A stretch of 64,000 bases of DNA, taken from contig NC_089437.1 of the NCBI RefSeq assembly GCF_026210795.1, positions 2,728,001-2,792,000 of the forward strand, written 5' to 3'. This document shows, one piece after another, positions 1-11,893 of the stretch; position 1 is the stretch's first letter; every line of letters starts with the position of its first letter. Position numbers and translations under genes: made by a program. Source of the DNA: Rhizophagus irregularis. Lineage: Eukaryota; Glomeromycota; Glomeromycetes; Glomerales; Glomeraceae. Under the pieces are notes generated by a model, which saw only the letters and a program-made list of their open reading frames with translations, did not search any database and was not told the origin of the DNA.

Positions 1-1269
1 AATCTGAAATTATTAAAACTGCAAACAAATATTGTGATAATATGGTAAAAAGAGGTGGTGGTGTGTTTGATATCAATGCTCGAATTATTTCACGCAAAGC
101 AAATCGAAATCGAAAACATTACCCGATAAATTCAGATAATTTCACGGAATGGCTAGTAGTACATATAACTATAGACGTTTGCAATGCGATGGGTGCAAAT
201 TGTGCCAGCACTGTGGCTGAGGGCGTTGCTCCATTCCTTGCTGAACTTACTGGTGGTCGAATTGGTCTACGAATTGTTAGTAATTTGAATGTAGAAAGGA
301 TGTCTAAGGTGAATTGATAAAACAACAAATAATAAAAGAATCTATTTTTTTCTCTGTAAACTGACATTAATATTTATCTATAGGCATCCTTTCGTATACC
401 ATTGCACATGCTTGCATATAAATCATTAAGTGGCAAAGAAGTAGCTGCACGTATCATTGAAGCTTATGAATGGGCTGAGGTTGATCCTTATCGGGCAACA
501 ACTCATAATAAGGGAATCATGAATGGCATTGACGCAGTTGCTCTAGCTACTGGTCAAGATTGGCGTGCAATTGAAGCTGCTGCTCATGCTTGGGCTTGTA
601 ATGGCGTGAGAACTGATAGTGATAATTTTCAGTCAAATGGTAGCTATGGATCTTTAACTACTTATTGGATTGAAAAAGATGAACAACTAGCCACATCTGG
701 CAAGCCCGATGATGAATGTTTAATGTTCTGTGGTGAATTAGAGTTACCTATAACGGTTGGTACCGCTGGCGGTGTTCTAAAAACCAATCAAGTCTATACA
801 TATAATTTAGGTATAATGGGAAATCCTAATGCACAAGAGTTAGCCATGGTAAGTGTCTAATTTTATTTTTTTTAAAAAAAAAATTTGAATAATAATTTAT
901 TATTAACATTTATTTATCTATGAACTTTTGCAGTCAATGGTATGTATAGGTCTTGCTCAAAATTTTGCAGCTCTTCGCGCACTAGCAACAGAAGGTATAC
1001 AACGTGGACATATGAGTCTTCACGCCAAGAATGTTGCCATTGCAGCTGGTTGTCCGGCTAATGCTGTTACGAGTATAGCTCAAAGAATGATTGAAAAAGG
1101 TAAAATAACATTATCATCAGCCAAGAACTTTATTGAAATCTATATGAATGAACAAGCTGATATTGGTAAAAACCTACTTTCAAATTCTCTTAAAATTGAA
1201 GATAAACTCGAAAAAGTTTGTGATAATTTAACAACTTTGAGTAGTCAAGTACAATGTCATATTAATTAA
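1..1269 (+). CDS. HMG-CoA reductase, class II (degradative/bacterial type), 5' end outside window
   Basis: Catalyses interconversion of HMG-CoA and mevalonate. Visible exons: <1-308, 384-848 and 934-1269 (TAA). The introns 309-383 and 849-933 are GT-AG and phase 0. About 368 residues are visible; family members have about 420-430, so roughly 50-60 N-terminal residues lie upstream. Landmarks: an AMGAN motif (CNAMGANCAST), the NKGIMNGIDAVALATGQDW block with the catalytic Lys and Asp, the GTAGG nucleotide-binding stretch, and the C-terminal catalytic His in GHMSLHAKN. The wording of these blocks fits class II enzymes better than the membrane-anchored class I enzyme usual in fungi. No membrane segment is visible, but the N-terminus cannot be seen. 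The downstream neighbour is convergent. The family call is secure; the class call is from recalled motifs, not an alignment. Confidence 0.9.
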
Positions 1270-1765
1270 AGAAAATTTTCATTAATTTAATAATTAATTT
1301 AATTATAAAAATATAAGATCTTGTTGAAAGGGTTTATTTTTTGTCGCGCCTGCAATATGTTCGTGTCGCACAATAAAAGTGATTTTAGCCATTACTTATA
1401 ACAGTTCAGAATACTTATTATAATTAAAATATGAAAGGCACAGAATGAAGTTTTCAATACTTGATCTAAATTTTATAACATTTATTAAGATTGTAAAAAT
1501 TCTTGCACCTCAGCCAAATAATAAAAAAACCAATTAATCAATTAATTTCTAACTTCTTTATATATAATGAGTTATAAACAAAGGGAATATGAAAGAAAAA
1601 TTTACAAAGAAATTATTATTAAAAAGGGAAAATATAATGAAAAAGAGAAGAAATATATATCCTAAATCACACTATAACATTAATATATCGAGAATTAGGA
1701 TAAATTAAAAAAATGTGTTCCTTTTTTAAAGGAAAAAAATTAAATTTACCAAAAATTTGTTGATA
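1270..1765. other. Convergent intergenic region
   Basis: AT-rich spacer between the 3' ends of the HMG-CoA reductase gene and the alpha/beta hydrolase gene. It presumably holds both 3' UTRs. I see no gene, repeat or RNA in it. Confidence 0.6.
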
Positions 1766-3505
1766 TTACCAACTCCTCCTTGATGCTTTACAACATTTTA
1801 ATACATCACTAATGATTCTATCCTCCCAATCCGGTCGAAATAAAAAACTACTATGGTCTAATCCCCGCATCATATGAACGGAGATATTATTTTTCAAAAG
1901 ATACTTATATATCTCAGATGATGGAACTATATTATCATATTCTGATAGATAAATGTATGTATTTGTTGGAAGCATATTTCGTGGCGAGACATAAAGAGCA
2001 GATTGGTACCAATGGAAATGGCGGAAAAAATAGTACGAAATATATAACTCACGTGAAGCAAATAGATAGGTCGCATGCTGTGATAAAAGGAGATTAGATA
2101 TTTCGTAGTAATATAAAATAAACTATTTTTTTTTATTTTACCTCATTTGCGGCCAATGGTGTACGATAAACAAAATTATAAGCTATATCTGGATAATGCA
2201 ATAAGAAACAAATAGGATCGATTAAAACACAGCCGGAGACACATTTCCTTGACTCTTTAATTATCCAAGCACACACTGCAGTACCCAATGAATGAGCAAC
2301 GAATGTGGCTTTAGAAAATCCTTTTGACATGAGCATCTCTTCAATTTCTCGAACAGTTTCTTCCATAGTTGGTACATCTTCAACCATTCTCATGGATACA
2401 TGTGGTAATTCGACCAAGAATATTGGGCGATTTAATTTGTACAACTTCTTAAGAAAATTGCCATAGACCCATAAACCACAACCAACTCCATGAATAAAGA
2501 CAATTGGCTGTTGCTTTTGATAATTCTTTTTTTTAGTTGCAGTATCACCGGGATTATAATACCAATAGCTTATTCGTGATGGCGGCAATTTACTAGTTTC
2601 CTCCTGGATATCAAATTCAAGCGTACTAGACCAGTATCCATTCAAAATACTTTCATTTAATCCATAATGCTCAAACCCAAAAAGTTTTAAAATTACGAAA
2701 GTTACATAATTAAATAAGAAAATTACCTAAAATAAATAAAATTAAATTAGATACAAACATAATGAATTAATTAATTGACTCAATACATACAATGTAGAAT
2801 ACAAAAGGTCTTGGAATGGCTTTAACGGGATCTAATGTCAATCGAATACATCTAACATCAGGATTATATCCCTCAGGAAATTTAACTTTTTTTTCATTTT
2901 CGATGAAGCTGATAGCTTCATATAATTCATTTAAGTATTCGGTATTTTGACGAACGTCTTCAATTCTACTAGCAAAGAAGCTCCAAGCTAGCCTATTACG
3001 TAATCAAACAATCGATTTAGCAAGGATTAGCAATGTCACATGCAGAATTGCGTAACCGTCACAAAATTCAGCCACAAACAAATACTTACCATTCTTCAAT
3101 GTTTCCCCTGAGAATTTGATCAAATTTTGCTTTTTTACTTCCAGTATTGAACCAACCTTCAAGCCAAGTTTCAAATTTATCGACGGTATGAAGACAGTTA
3201 TATAATGTTTCTACTCGTACATGCTTAGGTGGGATAACCGGAGGCAATAGTTTTTGAAATCTCTTAATTGTCATTAGAAAATACAAATGAAAAACAAGTT
3301 CGAAACCTAACCAGTAGTGCAGGAATGCTGAAATTGACGTATCCATTAAAGTAGCAGAAAAAGTACTTGGAAGCAAATCGACTAAAAACGATTTTCGGTT
3401 TGTAACATAGGAAAAATAATAAATGCAGGAGATAATCGGTAATGAAGAGTAAATGGTCGCGACAAGCTTTATACCAGCTCGCGCTATCCAACTATTGCCA
3501 ATCAT
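1766..3505 (-). CDS. Membrane-anchored alpha/beta hydrolase
   Basis: Four exons on the minus strand: 3505-3090, 2992-2791, 2726-2142 and 2077-1766. All introns are GT-AG and the frames join exactly, giving about 504 residues. The N-terminus is hydrophobic (about residues 10-35, with more hydrophobic stretches near 55-75 and 207-225), suggesting membrane anchoring. The hydrolase fold begins with an oxyanion HG motif (FIHGVGCG, near residue 285). The nucleophile elbow is AHSLG with Ser near 352; the likely acid is Asp near 449 (EYDNIVP) and the likely base His near 476 (GLDHSSF). The alanine in place of the usual first glycine of GxSxG is tolerated in this superfamily. Substrate is unknown; a lipid or ester is plausible. 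No operon-like context. Confidence 0.85.
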
Positions 3506-5852
3506 TTGTATTATTTATATTAATCATAAATATACGTTACGGTTTCGAAAATTTTTTTTTTCAGATGCGATGATATTGTATATATATATATAATTTTTTT
3601 TTTTTTGTTTATCAATTTCTCAATAAAGGGAGTAGAAACCTCATGAAACAAATATATATTTATGTACTGTCGGTGAACCAGTTTTGCAGGGTGCTTAGTA
3701 ATACCGATTGGCTGTTAATGTTACAATACTTAAATAACTAATTGCGTCACAGTTTATCATTGCAACCGAAAAAGTTATCGTTTTATCTATCTACCATTTG
3801 ATTTACAAATGTTAGCACAGGCCTTAGTTAATTAAAAAAGTTAGTTAAAGTTAGCGCTGGCCGTGTGAGCCAGTTAATTAAAAAATTTGGCAATTTTTAA
3901 GTGATTTTTTGGTCACTTGATGGCATATTTTTACTGTAATTAGAGTTTATATTATATATCATTATTACAAAGATCATCTTGCATTCGCCGAAATTTATTT
4001 TCTTTCAAAAATTTATTAAAAGATAATCTTGCTTGTCACCGGTAAATTTAATCTATTTTTCAGCCCTTTTAACACCTATGTCATCTCACATATGATTATT
4101 TTTAACCTGTCAATTGTAAAATTCCGGAGAAATTTTTTATTTGTTTCAATCGCTTGAACTCACATGAATTAATATATCGATTAATTCTCATATGGATTAA
4201 AATATTTTCTACTCCCATATTAAACATTAAAATCGCACTTTTTAGTTAAGCGTGAAAATCTATTTTTTTTTTATTTTTATTTCAGCGTGATAAAGCACGA
4301 AAATCTATCAATTTTTAGCACTATTTACTGAAATGGAAGGTGTCAATAGCGCGTGAGATCAGGTAGATCAGGTTTGCCGATTATATAATCTATACAGATT
4401 ACAGATCGACGCTAGTTATCATTAAGACAGCGCAGTATATTGCTTAAGAAACAGAGTTGTCTATTCCTATTGCATATTTACTCACATTAATCATAATGGT
4501 TTTTGCGAAACTTGTAAAAGGAAGTTCACACTTTATTATGGATCAGTTATAAAGCTGATAAACATCATAATTCATTGATTCATAGATATAAAACAGAAAC
4601 AAGATTTACTTTTTTGAATAATGATAATAAACCAATCTATTAACGCGGTTTCGTATATGCCGTCTTAGTGAATCAGTAGAAGTAGTAAGTTATCAATTAA
4701 TTCATTTTAATTTTATTTTTTATTTCCTTTTTTTAATTCCTTTAGTTTCTATTTGACAAAATAATTCCAAAGAGTTTAAAATACGTAGAAAATATAACTT
4801 GATATTCGAGGATTAATTCAGACCATACTTGATAATAACAATATGAGAATACAACGCGAAGTATGCATTTTTATTTAATAATATTTTTATTGAAATCAGC
4901 CGCTTAAATTATTTCTTGAATGTTGATTTGATTTTATATACATATTAGCATTGAACTTATTTAAGTCAGACTGATGACTGTTCTATACGTTCTATACGAA
5001 CATTGAATAATAAATTCATATGGAAAATGGATAATCGATTGATAATGTGTTATAGGCAATTTGATTCCATACTGCATTTTTTTGGAACTTTTACTGAGAT
5101 AGGTTAGTATTAAATAAAGTTTTGATTTTCAGTTTTTTTTATTACATTGTTCGTAGAGATTGCTATAATGGTAAACGTTTTATTAACTGGAGATTATTCA
5201 AAAAAAATCAATTCATTTTTATTATAATAATTTGTACATACAAATTTACACAAAATAAATTCTATTCAAAACTATCAAAAGTTAAAGTTGAAAATAATAA
5301 AAATACAAAGAAAGTTTAGGTTTCTAACCGAAAAATTGGTAGAATATGTCGATTCTGCAAATAAAGAAATAAAAAATTTGAAAAAGAAAATTCGAAATTG
5401 ACTAGAAGAAATTTAAATAAAAAAAAAGAATTATAGGTATTTTTAATGCAGTTTCTTTTATAATTTTTTTTTGTTTGTAAAACGTACAAAAAGAATTTAT
5501 GAAAAAAGAAAAATTTATAGAATATCCAAGAATATTCTGAAAAAAAAAAATTAGACTAATAACTACTTATTTAAATAAATTGAAAAAATAACTAGAGTAA
5601 ATCTAATTTACAACAAAATCAATTAAAAATTATTTCGGCAACATGTTAGGAACTTTATAACATTAAGTAATAGATTATCGTTTTCCTCCTCAAATATTAC
5701 AAAAATTTTATTTTTAATCTTAAAAAATTTTTTTTTTTTTAATACAAATAAATAATAATATAATTTAATAATTCAATGTAATATAATAAAATAATAAATA
5801 GTCATTTACTCTAAAACTTGCTCTCTTTTAACATTTTGCAAATAATTATTAA
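3506..5852. other. AT-rich intergenic region, no gene seen
   Basis: Lies upstream of the hydrolase gene and downstream of coronin. A 65-codon ORF at 5122-5319 is low-complexity and looks accidental. There are short internal repeats, for example TTAATTAAAAAA twice near 3825-3890 and GAAAATCTAT twice near 4254-4308, which may be an old MITE remnant. No RNA gene recognised. Confidence 0.5.
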
Positions 5853-7888
5853 TTAAGATGATTTCAAATTTTCTAATTGAATCGTTAGCGCACGAATAGT
5901 AACATCTCGTTGTGCCAATTGATTCCGCAGATCATCGTTTTCTTGGCGCAATTGATGATATGCTTCTTGATACTATACATTAATTTATTTTAAAAAAAAA
6001 ACCAATATATAAATCATTCGCTTCTTGCCCAAATGATAAAAAATAAATTTTTTACATACTTCTTTTTCAGTTTTAGGAACTTTCTCTTCTTTTTCTTCTT
6101 CTTTTGGTGCCGTAGAAACAAATTCTTTTTTATCCTTAACAACAACTTCATCTTCTAAATTAATAGTTTTTGGATTTGCATTCTTTCCTTCAAAAAATTC
6201 ATCAGCCGTTAGTGCTGGTTCTCCACTTAATGTTGGAGGGAATAAATCAGCTTGGAATGCATCAGACTAAAAAAAACAAAATATTTAAACACAAAGCTAA
6301 TATTTAAACAAAATATTTCTATAAAAAAAAATTTGTGTTCAAACTCACCCTTCGCGGTACTACAAATGAAATTGGTTCAACACAATTACTAGTAACTTTA
6401 TAAGCTCTAGCAATTTCACATTCATTAACATTTACAGCACGTTTAGGCATAAATGCCATTCCACGTTGAGGCTCGGATGATTTATACTCTGATAAACTGT
6501 ATAATTCATCATTTTCAAATTCATAATAACGAATATTACCATCACTATTCGTTTCAAATATTAAAGTGATGTTAATTTAATTATCTTTCTAGCAAAAAAA
6601 AAAATATTACTTAAATATATATTTACTGACCCCTAATATTAACGCGGAAACAAATTTTTTTTTAAAAAAAATAAAAATATTAATAATAATTTTTTTCGCT
6701 TGTTTTATTTTTAGAGCATACATACCTTGCCTGCCAAATACAATATCTTCGTATCTTGATCATAAAATGGCATAACAATTCCAGATGACGTATCTAACAT
6801 CATAGTTTTTAAAGGTTTTTCCAATTTAGAAGAATCCCAAACATATACTTGGCGATCGCTCATTTTTGAAAAGCCTGTTGTCACAATTCTCTCACTATCA
6901 CCGAGCCATGCAACTCTGGACCCTTTAACACCCTGGTGACTTTGAGCTTCCTGAACTACTTTATTAGATCGTACATCAAAAATCCTGAGTTTTTTGTCAC
7001 GACATGTAGTAGCTAATAAACTGCCATTCCAATTCCAAGACATCGACTGTATGAAATCCAAAAAACCACTAAGTTCTTGTTTCCCTGCTCCTTTCTCGAT
7101 ATCCCATAATTTTATGGTAAGATCTGCAGATGAAGAAGCGAGAACATTATCTGCAACAGGATGAAATAAGACATGCCCAACCTTTCTTCCATGAGCATTT
7201 AACTTAGCTACGGGTTCAACATCTGGAGATTCCGGTTCACCGAGTTCTTCTGGAACTGACCAAATCATTACTTTGGAATCCTCGCCACAAGATGCAACAA
7301 CATAATCATTAAAGTTTGCAAAGTCTGTATCCAAAACAGGAGCGGTATGCGCGCGATAAAGTGGTATACCATCGTTAATTTTACCTAAAAATTAAAAAAA
7401 TAGACCAAATTATATAAATCAATTAATTATCTAATAGTAGATCTTTCATATTAAAACTTACCAACATTCTTATGCGGAATAACAGCAAAAGCTCCTCCTC
7501 CACCAGCATTCCAATTGATGGAAACAAATAACTGAAAATAAAAAAAAGTAAGTTAACCAATAAAAATCATCAAAACATCCGCTAAAAAAGCTTACAGGAT
7601 TAACTTTCACGAGATTGGTATCCCACGCGCTAGCTGAAATCTTTACATTATCAAAGCAATTATCATGTTTAGCCGCTGTACCAAAAACGTGTCTAGGAAA
7701 TTAGAAAAAGTAAACTAGTATATGTTAGCCAAAGTTGTTTATACTTTCGCTTAATCAGTTTTTAAGAGAAACAGGTAGTATTTATTTATTAACGCTGTAA
7801 ATAATACTATTTAAAATCAAAACCGTATTATGCCAAGATGAACAATAAGAATATACCTGAATTTCGAAGAACGAACAAAACGAGACAT
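5853..7888 (-). CDS. Coronin (WD40 actin-binding protein)
   Basis: Coronin regulates F-actin and Arp2/3 at cortical actin. Exons on the minus strand: 7888-7857, 7692-7596, 7531-7462, 7384-6726, a 2-nt micro-exon 6632-6631, 6544-6349, 6266-6060 and 5972-5853 (TAA); about 460 residues, usual for short coronins. The N-terminal signature MSRFVRSSKFRHVFG is intact. WD40 blades follow (SSADLTIKLWD, DRQVYVWDSS), then the coronin-specific strand LAGKGDGNIRYYE, which reads correctly only if the micro-exon supplies GG between K286 and the next exon. After it come a DAFQADLFPPT segment, an acidic/lysine-rich linker, and a C-terminal coiled coil (YQEAYHQLRQENDDLRNQL) for oligomerisation. Skipping the micro-exon gives an immediate TGA. 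Identity is very secure; the micro-exon needs transcript proof. Confidence 0.93.
6631..6632 (-). other. Predicted 2-nt micro-exon (GG) of coronin
   Basis: On the minus strand the sequence reads TAATATTAG|GG|GTCAGTAAAT. The upstream intron is 6725-6633 (93 nt) and the downstream intron is 6630-6545 (86 nt, acceptor GAATAG), both normal sizes for this gene. Inclusion restores the conserved K-G-D-G-N-I-R-Y-Y-E strand. Direct joining of the flanking exons reads AAG TGA, a stop. The donor GTCAGT is slightly off the usual GTAAGT/GTATGT. Confidence 0.7.
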
Positions 7889-8202
7889 TTTAACAACTTC
7901 AGTAAACTTTAGATAAAAGGCTATACAAAAGAGAAAAATTCTATATGCCAAGTTCTTGGTTATTTGAATAAAGACTCGCGTAATTTGTTACCTATTTAAA
8001 TTTGATGATCTTCATGTGCTCAAAACTTCGTGGCGGATATCACCGCCACTTCCATAATGGTTTTAGAAATTAATGAAACGCGATGTTTGACAAACAAAAA
8101 ATTTTATTTATTTTATATATTTGATTCTCGCATTATAAAAAAAAAAAAATCTATATTATTTTCGCGTTCTTTATTATAACCAACGCGTTCTAACTAGTAT
8201 TG

Positions 8203-9576
8203 TTAGGTAGATTGTTCCAAAATTTCACTTAAAACATTATTTAATTCGTTTTCGTTAATGTTATTCATTCCCTCATTATTGATCAAAGGCCAATCTTTTC
8301 TTAAATATTTTTCCTCCAATAAATCCCAATGTGGTGAAGCTTGTTGTCTTAACCAATTAAAATCTTCTACTGTATCATATTTATTAGTTTTTTGATCAAG
8401 TTTGGCAGCCTATGATAAATTTTTAGGAATTAGTATTTTTTTCTTTCAATTTTTTAAAATTCAAATATTTACCTCAAACATTTTGTCTAATCCAGGAATT
8501 GATAAAGTATATGGAGCAAACTTTATCTTATCACAATCTTCAATAATTGGATGACTTGTTACGTGAAGATATATATTCATTTGTTTTGAAGTATGCATTC
8601 GAAACTGTTACAAAAAAATGTTAGTCTTCCATTTCTTTTTTTATAAAAAGTGTATAAATTTCATTTTAGTTTATATTTTACCTGATGGCAAGCAACAACA
8701 AAAACACAATTTTCACAATCATGAATTAAAATAGAACTATAAACAGGACCGGCGAGAAGTACGCAATTCTTTAATCCTTTAATATGTATAGCACCGATAA
8801 TAACATTTTTACTCACAAGGTTAATAAAACAATTTTGCAAACTCGAAAGATGAAAATCCATTGTTTTTGTTGAATCATCTGTTGAAGAAGGGGGAGATAA
8901 ATAAGAATCTACTGTTAGATAAAAATTTTGTTTATTGTTTAATGTGATCATTTGAAAATTTTCGTTAGAAATTGTTTTAGAAATTGTAGATGTAGTTGTA
9001 GTGGATAGCGTTGCTTTGATAATATTTTGTTTATTTTCCGTTTCATTTACTCTTTCCCCACTTCCATTTGTAGCATTAGGTTTTCTTGATTTAAATGAAA
9101 ATTTGCTTTTTGGAGCTATTTCTGCTTTTTTTGTATTTAATTCTTCAACCAATGCCCTAATTTGCTATGTCAATTTATAAAAATTACTTTTAAGTCAAAC
9201 CATACAATTTATAAAAAAAGAATAATGTAAAACTTATTACATACCAAAATTGATTGCCTTTGATCATAACTAGGCAAATAAATCATAGCATCAGTAGCTT
9301 TTTTTTCTAATAAATTAATTCTAACTAATATTTCTTCACATAATTTTGTAATTAATGATTTTGGTTTTGTAGAAAGACTATTAATCGATTTTTGTATATC
9401 TTTAAAAAAATAAATAAATTAGTATATTCAATTATTATCAAAAAGACATAACCATTGTAAAGAGTACCTTTTCGTTCTTCTTGAAATTCTTGCCAGAATT
9501 TATATGCTACCGCTTCTTTACTATGTTTACTTGATATTTGTTCTTGTTTTGTATTTTGATCTCCTGAAGAGTTCAT
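8203..9576 (-). CDS. Tubulin-binding cofactor C (TBCC)
   Basis: TBCC is the GTPase-activating step in release of folded alpha/beta-tubulin dimers from the cofactor complex. Five exons: 9576-9468, 9399-9245, 9164-8682, 8604-8473 and 8409-8203 (TAA), with consistent phases, about 361 residues. The N-terminal third is helical with KEAVAYKFWQEFQEERKG, matching the spectrin-like N-domain. A Ser/Thr/Asn-rich linker follows, then the beta-helix C-CAP/TBCC domain with repeated hydrophobic-C patterns (LQNCFINL, LKNCVLL, DCENCVFVVACHQFRMH). The last segment includes a fungal-type VEDFNWLRQQASPHW block. The start ATG is the first in frame and lies next to an AT-rich spacer. It lies head-to-tail with coronin, 314 bp upstream of it. 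Confidence 0.9.
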
Positions 9577-9860
9577 ATTAAATTACAATCCACTTATAAG
9601 AAAGAAATCGAGTTTAAGATATCAAATAAAAAAAAAACGAAATAAATTACAGAAATCGTACTTTATATAAACAATTTCTTAAAGCAATCTCGTGAATCGT
9701 AATACGAAAATCTCATTTGGCGCAGCTTTTACATTCGGTTAGAATATAATCCCGAAACAATATTAATTTATTATAAAATGATACTGTTTTTATTTATAAT
9801 CAATAAATCAACATATTTAACATATTTCTAATTTAACACAAATATTTAATTTACATTTCC

Positions 9861-10746
9861 TTATTGGTAATTTTTACGAAACAAAGATTGAACAGAACTT
9901 TCGATCCTTCTTGCATAAGACCATTGTATTAACCAATTACTTCCCCAACCTTCACTATTATCATTTTGTTCCTTTGTTTCATTATTTGCAGGAGCTTCAA
10001 CAAAGTTCTTTACAGCCAACATCATTTGTTTAGCACAAGTAATTTCTGGATAACCACCAACTCCCGTACCAAATCCGGCGCAAATAACACTGTTTATGCG
10101 TTGATGCTTTTCAAAGACATAATGGTTTTTCTTATCTGCATTTTCAAATAATCTTGCATTATGATTACGAATATGAGTTAACAAAGCCCAAGTACATCTG
10201 TAAACAATATCATCACAAGGATCTAATGCTTTTGGAGTTCTCATGGTTGGACAGTGAGCCAAGTAAACTGGGTAATTTTCTTTAGAAGGTAATTGTTTAA
10301 TTAGATTACGTAGATCAACTAACATACAAGTTCCAACATTTTGTTCTCCACACCATTCCTTTTCTATTTCTTTTTGTACGACAGGGATCAATGTATTAAC
10401 TCCACCATAATACTCTGATAAATCATAATCTAATCCTCCATCCATTAACCCAAACGAATTTGCCGGGGAAACTATACAATCAATTTCTTTGGTTTTTAAT
10501 AATGACTGAAATGGTTCATTGTGAATTTGTACTTTTAAACATTCTGTTGAATCTGTTGGCGATAATTTTTCTGGCAGTTTTGATAATTCTTTTTTCCATG
10601 CATTAATTATTGCCTAAAAAGCGAAGAGAATTAGGTAAACGTTTTATAAATATAACATAAATTATCGAGAAACTTACCGTACTTGTATCCACAAGATATA
10701 AATCAAAAGCATGAGGTGGAAGTGGTGATTCTTCTGATGTTGCCAT
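9861..10746 (-). CDS. Macro domain-like protein
   Basis: Two exons, 10746-10678 and 10613-9861 (TAA), joined in phase 0 to give about 273 residues. The core motif IDCIVSPANSFGLMDGG is the ADP-ribose-binding loop of macro domains (compare the family pattern VNPAN...GGG), and AGFGTGVGGYP is the second phosphate-binding loop. Family members bind or hydrolyse ADP-ribose derivatives; activity here is inferred only. The N-terminus MATSEESPLPPHAFDLYLVD is short and soluble, with no signal peptide. Residues after about 230 (NNETKEQNDNSEGWG) look like a disordered tail. It is the first gene of the minus-strand block; 284 bp separate it from TBCC. Confidence 0.8.
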
Positions 10747-11192
10747 AATTTGAATTTTTTTTTTTTTTAGAAAAGATATTGAAAAAATTGGTGGTTTTAT
10801 AACTTTTCGTAACCCATAAAGTCTCGTGTAATGAGTCATTTTTAAAATCGTATGATGGAAGTCGTACGATATGATAGTCGAGCGCCAACCTAACTGTTAC
10901 ACGGGAATTTTAAACGAAATTAACAGTCATGTGACATAATGCGTTCTTTTGAAATTTCGATTTATAATTCAAAAGGATTTTAGTATCAGTAAAATTTTTT
11001 GACAAATAACTTAAAATAAATGTTTCAAATAAAATAACTGATAACATGTTATTTCTTTACTATTAAAATTATAATTTTTTTAAAAAAATTTAGATTGTTT
11101 ATTCTGGATTATGAATAACTAAGTATTGATGTCAATATTTCCGCATTTACCCTCTTTCTTGAGGAAATTAAGGACGACTATGAAATGGCGGC
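10747..11192. promoter_or_regulatory. Probable promoter region of the macro-domain gene
   Basis: A 446-bp spacer that may serve the minus-strand macro-domain gene and, if real, the small plus-strand ORF at 11193. No element more specific than AT-rich runs can be named. Confidence 0.35.
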
Positions 11193-11405
11193 ATGCAATT
11201 ATGTACTGCGTTAAATAAATTCGCAGAACATTATAGGGCGGCAAAATTGAAGTCCATCCCTCGGTTGGCCTCTTTCTCAATGATATTAGATCCAACAGTT
11301 AATATTAGAAAACTACCTGCTAGCATTAAAGAGAAGGAAAATTCAGACCCTCAAGTTATTCCTTATCAAAAAAAAGAAGAACCAGTAAAAAGGAACATAA
11401 ACTGA
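11193..11405 (+). CDS. Small hypothetical protein, 70 aa
   Basis: The ATG at 11193 sits in a GCGGCATGC context with an in-frame TGA just upstream (11181), so the start is fixed. The protein is basic and of mixed composition rather than low-complexity (KLKSIPRLASFSMILDPTVN in the middle, Lys/Glu-rich tail), unlike most chance ORFs in this AT-rich DNA. I do not recognise the family. It could be a small mitochondrial or assembly protein or a gene remnant left of the hAT insertion. There is no introns-based or homology support. Confidence 0.35.
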   Translation: MQLCTALNKFAEHYRAAKLKSIPRLASFSMILDPTVNIRKLPASIKEKENSDPQVIPYQKKEEPVKRNIN

Positions 11406-11893
11406 GCAAAATATAAAAAAAAATCAGCCGAATTGATATATAGTATGAATTTCAGACAAATTAAATAGAATTTATTCATTTTTTCGTTTTTTACATTTGA
11501 TTATAATACATTATTAGCAATTGTATTTACAAAGCACTTTTACTGTATTTGGCTGGGTAAAAAAGATAAAAAAAAACAATTGCGTTTTTTTGTACACAAT
11601 AGCTTAAAGATAACTTTATTTATTAATATAAAGTCTTCCATTTGTCCAAATTACGTTCCTAAAATAATAATAATAAAAAAGAAAAAAAAGAAATTTTAAT
11701 CACGTTCCTGGAGGTAAAAAAAAAAGTAAAAACAAAAAATAAAAGAACAAACCTATTTTTCTGTTCGTTCAAGGAGGGACTGCTCTTCAAGAACAAGCTA
11801 ATTATTTAACTACACCCAAAAAATGAAAACGCGTGGGGAGACAAAAAAAAGGAGTATAATGATGATGAATGACAGAAGTGGTGTATCATGTGA
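11406..11893. other. Intergenic spacer before the hAT element
   Basis: AT-rich, with A-runs; contains nothing recognisable except the left target-site copy TCATGTGA at 11886-11893. Confidence 0.5.
11886..11893. repeat. Left target-site duplication of the hAT element (TCATGTGA)
   Basis: Identical to 15005-15012 at the other end of the element. Confidence 0.9.

Noticed and set aside
5122-5319. 65-codon plus-strand ORF upstream of the coronin 3' end
   Set aside because: Ile/Phe/Lys/Asn-rich, no motif, typical of chance ORFs in AT-rich DNA.
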